A DNA stretch of 38,358 nucleotides, from NCBI GenBank assembly GCA_964407325.1, contig CAYOVA010000014.1:1-38358 (forward strand), read 5' to 3'. Origin of the DNA: JAOAFZ01 sp964407325. Lineage in GTDB: Bacteria > Patescibacteriota > Microgenomatia > UBA1406 > GWC2-37-13. How positions within the stretch are numbered: position 1 is the first letter of the stretch; the number at the start of each line of letters is the position of its first letter. Under the pieces are notes generated by a model. It made no database searches. It saw only the letters and a list, made by a program, of their open reading frames with translations, and was not told the origin of the DNA. The position numbers and the translations under genes were made by a program. Of the stretch, positions 35,525 through 38,358 are shown piece after piece.

Positions 35525-38002
35525 ATGGTCGAAACTACCTGGCTGCCATTTGATACCCACGTACAGCAACTGGAAGCTGAAGGGCCGGTAACGTATGAGC
35601 GCATGGTTGAGCTTGTTGCTATGTTGCAGCAGCAGTGGCGGTTTCCCTTCGATTCTCTGGCACTTATTGAAGAGGTTCAGGCTGCAGAGCCTGGTATTAT
35701 TCGTCAACAGGCGATTACTCATGCGGTAAATACCTATTTTGATGAGGCGAATGGGTACCTGGACATGGTACGACAGGTCTTCCCAGATGATGAAGAACTC
35801 ATATATGAACGTTCACAACAAGTCCCTGGCTATCAGAATGTAATACATCATTTGAAAAAGGTAGCAGTGGGGCAGGTAGCACAAAATGGCTATGATCTTA
35901 TTGCTTCGATCTGGAATCAGGATCCTGGAGAAGTGCGTGAAGCAGTACAGGACTGTGTAGTTAAGCACATGGATACCCCCGGGGGAAGAATAAGCCAGGA
36001 GTTTATTAGTGATCCACGTTTTGAACACCAGGGAGACTTATTCTTACAAGAAGAATCAGGAAGATTTCTCGTTCGCTTCTGGGGGAGAAATGTGATGATT
36101 CCTACTGAAATAGGCCCTGTCTATTCTGTCCATGAAATGATAAGCGGACACTCTGTGTTTGTTATAGGCAGAGATGGGCGACAGCATATTGTAAAAGTAG
36201 ACCTGCCCGGTACTGAACGAAATCAGTCTATTGATGGAGAATTAGTCTCGCTTGATGCATTTGACCAAAAGTACTGGTTTGGAGAGCAAACGTCTATGGA
36301 TGCTATCCGTAATGCTGTTCATGACCAGCAGTTTAGGGGTGAGCTTTCAAGTGTATTGAGAAGAGAATTGAACCTCAGCATACTGCCGCTGTATGGTATT
36401 GCCCGCTTACGGGAGTGCCTGTATATCCCCGAATTAGAAGAAAGAGCATTGCGTTTTATTGCTCGACATGGTGCAGACGGACTGTATGTGTTAAATGCGC
36501 TTCGTTTAGACGAACTACAAGGACTTCTTCCGCAATTGGAGCGATTGCACGAACTGGAAGCAGATACTGGGGAACCCACTCTAGAAAGCTATCTGGTGCG
36601 CAGTCTTTCATATGCGTACCAGGATGCGTTTTCTATTACACAAGCGGAAAACAGTCCAGAAGGTACCGCAATTGTACGTTTGCTTGAAAAAAGATTAAAA
36701 AAACAGTTACTGGAGCTGTCTCCGGTGCTTTCAAAAATAGTCGGAGACAGTGGGCTAAGCACTGAAGAAAAACAGGATATAGAAATGGCAGCCAGAAGCT
36801 TTGAAATGGTATGCCGCTCTGCCTCGAATGCAGTGCATACTGCCCGGGGAGAGGCACTGGATGTACAGTATGAGCGCTTCCAAATTCAGACGGAAGATGT
36901 CCTTGCCATATATTCATTTATCGAACGCCATCCACAGGCACCTGGAATATTTCAGGCCAATTTTGAGTTTATACAGACTGTTTTAATGGCACAGGAAAAC
37001 AACCCGCTGATTGACGTGAAGGAAGAGGAAAAGCCTCAGATGTACCAGAAACTCGCCGAGGGAGATAAGCTTCATGAGGTTCCGACAACTGATACCGCAA
37101 CCGATACTGCCCGTGCTGTGAGCCTGATAAAAGATGCCATAGAAAAACACAACGTGCCCCAAAAGGGGATGCGCATTCTCTTTGTAGGCATGAACACTGC
37201 AAAACGGTTTGAGAAGCCGGTGGTCGAGAATTTGCGCGCAAGCGGGATTGGATTCGGCGCGATAATTGGTATTGATCAGAATGATTTTTCGGATGAAGCT
37301 CGTAACAATCTGGATATTCAAAAAGGTGAAGAGTTTGCGTACCATATCGGCAATTTGCAAAAAGATGAATTCCCCGATCTGGAAAAGGAGGGGCAAGTTG
37401 ATGTTGTGGTTGTTCCCTGGTCTATGTTAAACGACTTACTCAAAACCATGAGTTTTGCCAAGGTTATGTACATGTTACAGGGTTACCTGAAAGATGGCGG
37501 GGTAATGATTACCGATAATCCTATACCGGCCGGTATCCATAGCTATGAAGCGCAGATGAAAGAAGCTGCACGACAAGGACTTCCCTTTGGTCATGTTCTT
37601 CGTACTTTGAAAGCCGCCGGAGAAGACGTGGAAACTATGTTTAATATTTATTTAATGCAGTACCTTACGACTCATTGTATGGCATTGGGCATGGAGCCGC
37701 TGAATTTCCCTGGTTCTTTGGCGGAGCAGGCACAGATAGCCAAGGCACTCTCGGATGACGACGCCGATTTAGTTGATCTTCATGAAGCTGGGCTGGATAA
37801 GGATGCGGTTAATTACCCTGTGTACCATGCCAATGGTGCCAACAGAATGACATTAGCATTCCAGAAGGTGGGGAATAAAGAGGTTATGGAGAAGCACGGT
37901 ATTTTCCCGATGTGGCTATATGAACGGGCTATTCGGCCGGGGAGAAAGGCTCGAAAAAGTGATAGTTCGGAATCTGATGAGGACTTGGGTTTAGCAGCTT
38001 AA
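35525..38002 (+). CDS. Large protein with C-terminal SAM-methyltransferase-like domain (825 aa)
   Basis: The first about 540 residues are mostly helical and match no family I know (MVETTWLPFDTHVQQLEAEG onward). Residues about 545-700 look like a class I SAM-dependent methyltransferase or Rossmann fold: KGMRILFVGMNTAKRFEKPV, then GAIIGIDQNDF, a region DVVVVPWSMLNDLL, and GYLKDGGVMITDNPI. The glycine-rich first loop is atypical (VGMN instead of GxGxG), so cofactor binding is uncertain. Its size and position next to other unknown large genes fit a lineage-specific cytoplasmic protein. Confidence 0.6.
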   Translation: MVETTWLPFDTHVQQLEAEGPVTYERMVELVAMLQQQWRFPFDSLALIEEVQAAEPGIIRQQAITHAVNTYFDEANGYLDMVRQVFPDDEELIYERSQQVPGYQNVIHHLKKVAVGQVAQNGYDLIASIWNQDPGEVREAVQDCVVKHMDTPGGRISQEFISDPRFEHQGDLFLQEESGRFLVRFWGRNVMIPTEIGPVYSVHEMISGHSVFVIGRDGRQHIVKVDLPGTERNQSIDGELVSLDAFDQKYWFGEQTSMDAIRNAVHDQQFRGELSSVLRRELNLSILPLYGIARLRECLYIPELEERALRFIARHGADGLYVLNALRLDELQGLLPQLERLHELEADTGEPTLESYLVRSLSYAYQDAFSITQAENSPEGTAIVRLLEKRLKKQLLELSPVLSKIVGDSGLSTEEKQDIEMAARSFEMVCRSASNAVHTARGEALDVQYERFQIQTEDVLAIYSFIERHPQAPGIFQANFEFIQTVLMAQENNPLIDVKEEEKPQMYQKLAEGDKLHEVPTTDTATDTARAVSLIKDAIEKHNVPQKGMRILFVGMNTAKRFEKPVVENLRASGIGFGAIIGIDQNDFSDEARNNLDIQKGEEFAYHIGNLQKDEFPDLEKEGQVDVVVVPWSMLNDLLKTMSFAKVMYMLQGYLKDGGVMITDNPIPAGIHSYEAQMKEAARQGLPFGHVLRTLKAAGEDVETMFNIYLMQYLTTHCMALGMEPLNFPGSLAEQAQIAKALSDDDADLVDLHEAGLDKDAVNYPVYHANGANRMTLAFQKVGNKEVMEKHGIFPMWLYERAIRPGRKARKSDSSESDEDLGLAA

Positions 38003-38010
38003 CCTACCTT

Positions 38011-38358
38011 TTAGCGGGAGGGCTCCTGTTTAGTTGGAGGCTGTTTTTTATTAGCAATATCAGAAAGCTGCTTTTTTTCCTTCATAAGATTGTGTGCGAG
38101 CTTGAATATACTTCGCAGGGATTGCGCAAAATCTTCGTTTTCAATAACTAATCCGAGGAATTCACCTTTTTTGAACGAGAGCATTGCAACGCGGTCTTGA
38201 TAAATGTCGATTTCTGCTGGCATTGGGTATTCTTCTTTATCCAAAAGGAAGCTTTCGCGGTACGAGGTGGCATCGTTTTTCTGGAGTTCTTTGGCAACAG
38301 GGGAGTCTCCAAAGAAGGTTAATGCCATTAACTTGTTTTTGATTCTCTTTGGTACAAG
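38011..38358 (-). CDS. C-terminal part of a TrmB-like transcriptional regulator (5' truncated by window)
   Basis: The frame is open through the window edge (LVPKRIKNKLMALTFFGD), so the N-terminal DNA-binding winged helix lies outside. The visible end includes PMPAEIDIYQDRVAMLSF and GLVIENEDFAQSLRSIFKLA, which match the effector-like C-terminal domain of TrmB-type regulators common in Patescibacteria. It ends in a basic, Gln/Lys-rich tail. An internal ATG at 38328 is probably not the start. It converges on the 825-residue gene with 8 nt between stops. Confidence 0.6.
   Translation of the reverse strand, partial: LVPKRIKNKLMALTFFGDSPVAKELQKNDATSYRESFLLDKEEYPMPAEIDIYQDRVAMLSFKKGEFLGLVIENEDFAQSLRSIFKLAHNLMKEKKQLSDIANKKQPPTKQEPSR

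Noticed and set aside
1..38358. CRISPR array, insertion sequence or prophage
   Set aside because: No regularly spaced direct repeats, transposase, integrase or phage structural genes were seen; the repeated elements present are inverted repeats and coding heptads.

Overview
The window looks like a chromosomal segment from a streamlined bacterium, most likely Patescibacteria (Candidate Phyla Radiation). Several things point that way: many genes with no family match, dense single-copy housekeeping genes, hybrid one-gene copper/electron proteins, small toxin-antitoxin pairs, and a very uniform promoter style. In that style a TATAAT-like box sits only about 5-11 nt before the ATG with no ribosome binding site, so the transcripts are probably leaderless. 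UGA acts as a normal stop. The lineage is inferred from gene content, not from a marker tree.

Layout. 1-802: end of an unknown gene, then a Phd-like antitoxin whose PIN toxin is dead. 859-1521: metallo-beta-lactamase-fold hydrolase. 1560-2880, minus strand: three tiny cysteine-rich ORFs, each followed by a hairpin with the same GAGCGCCG stem base. 2939-8600: replicative helicase DnaB, a heptad-repeat coiled-coil protein, a deoxyribosyltransferase-like protein, an HMA/TauE-type membrane/cupredoxin fusion, an unknown gene, tRNA-Leu(CAA) and a ferric-reductase-like membrane protein. 8600-9450: long intergenic region with a possible small RNA. 9450-16065: GC-rich island of four secreted beta-sandwich proteins (TolB-like propeller, Calx-beta and DUF11-like modules) and one small cytosolic protein. 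16228-16855: VapBC-type pair. 16904-22754: pyrB-carA and carB. 23078-28622: large unknown protein, small SD-led genes, RNase HII and PolX. 28781-29459: second VapBC-type pair. 29494-33193: exported phosphodiester-glycosidase-like lipoprotein, pyrC and pyrD. 33315-38358: unknown gene, 42-residue membrane peptide, amino-acid permease, 825-residue protein with a methyltransferase-like C-terminus, and the end of a TrmB-like regulator.

How the genes work together. pyrB, carA, carB, pyrC and pyrD give the route from glutamine and bicarbonate to orotate. carB has its own promoter, whose -35 box lies in the loop of a 17-bp inverted repeat. DnaB, PolX and RNase HII serve replication and repair.

The most unusual part is the island. 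Three of its secreted-protein genes are preceded by an RNA element with one architecture: a closing stem P1, a long hairpin P2, and a hairpin P3 whose 7-nt loop is always CATGNNN. Stem sequences differ while pairing is kept. Four of its secreted proteins end at the very C-terminus in a LPxxx(R/K) tail. Island genes and the cysteine-rich ORFs use Shine-Dalgarno sites, structured leaders and strong 3' hairpins, unlike the leaderless housekeeping genes. I treat the leader RNA plus tail signal as the best candidate for an undescribed system, and the hairpin-tagged cysteine-rich ORF cluster as the second.
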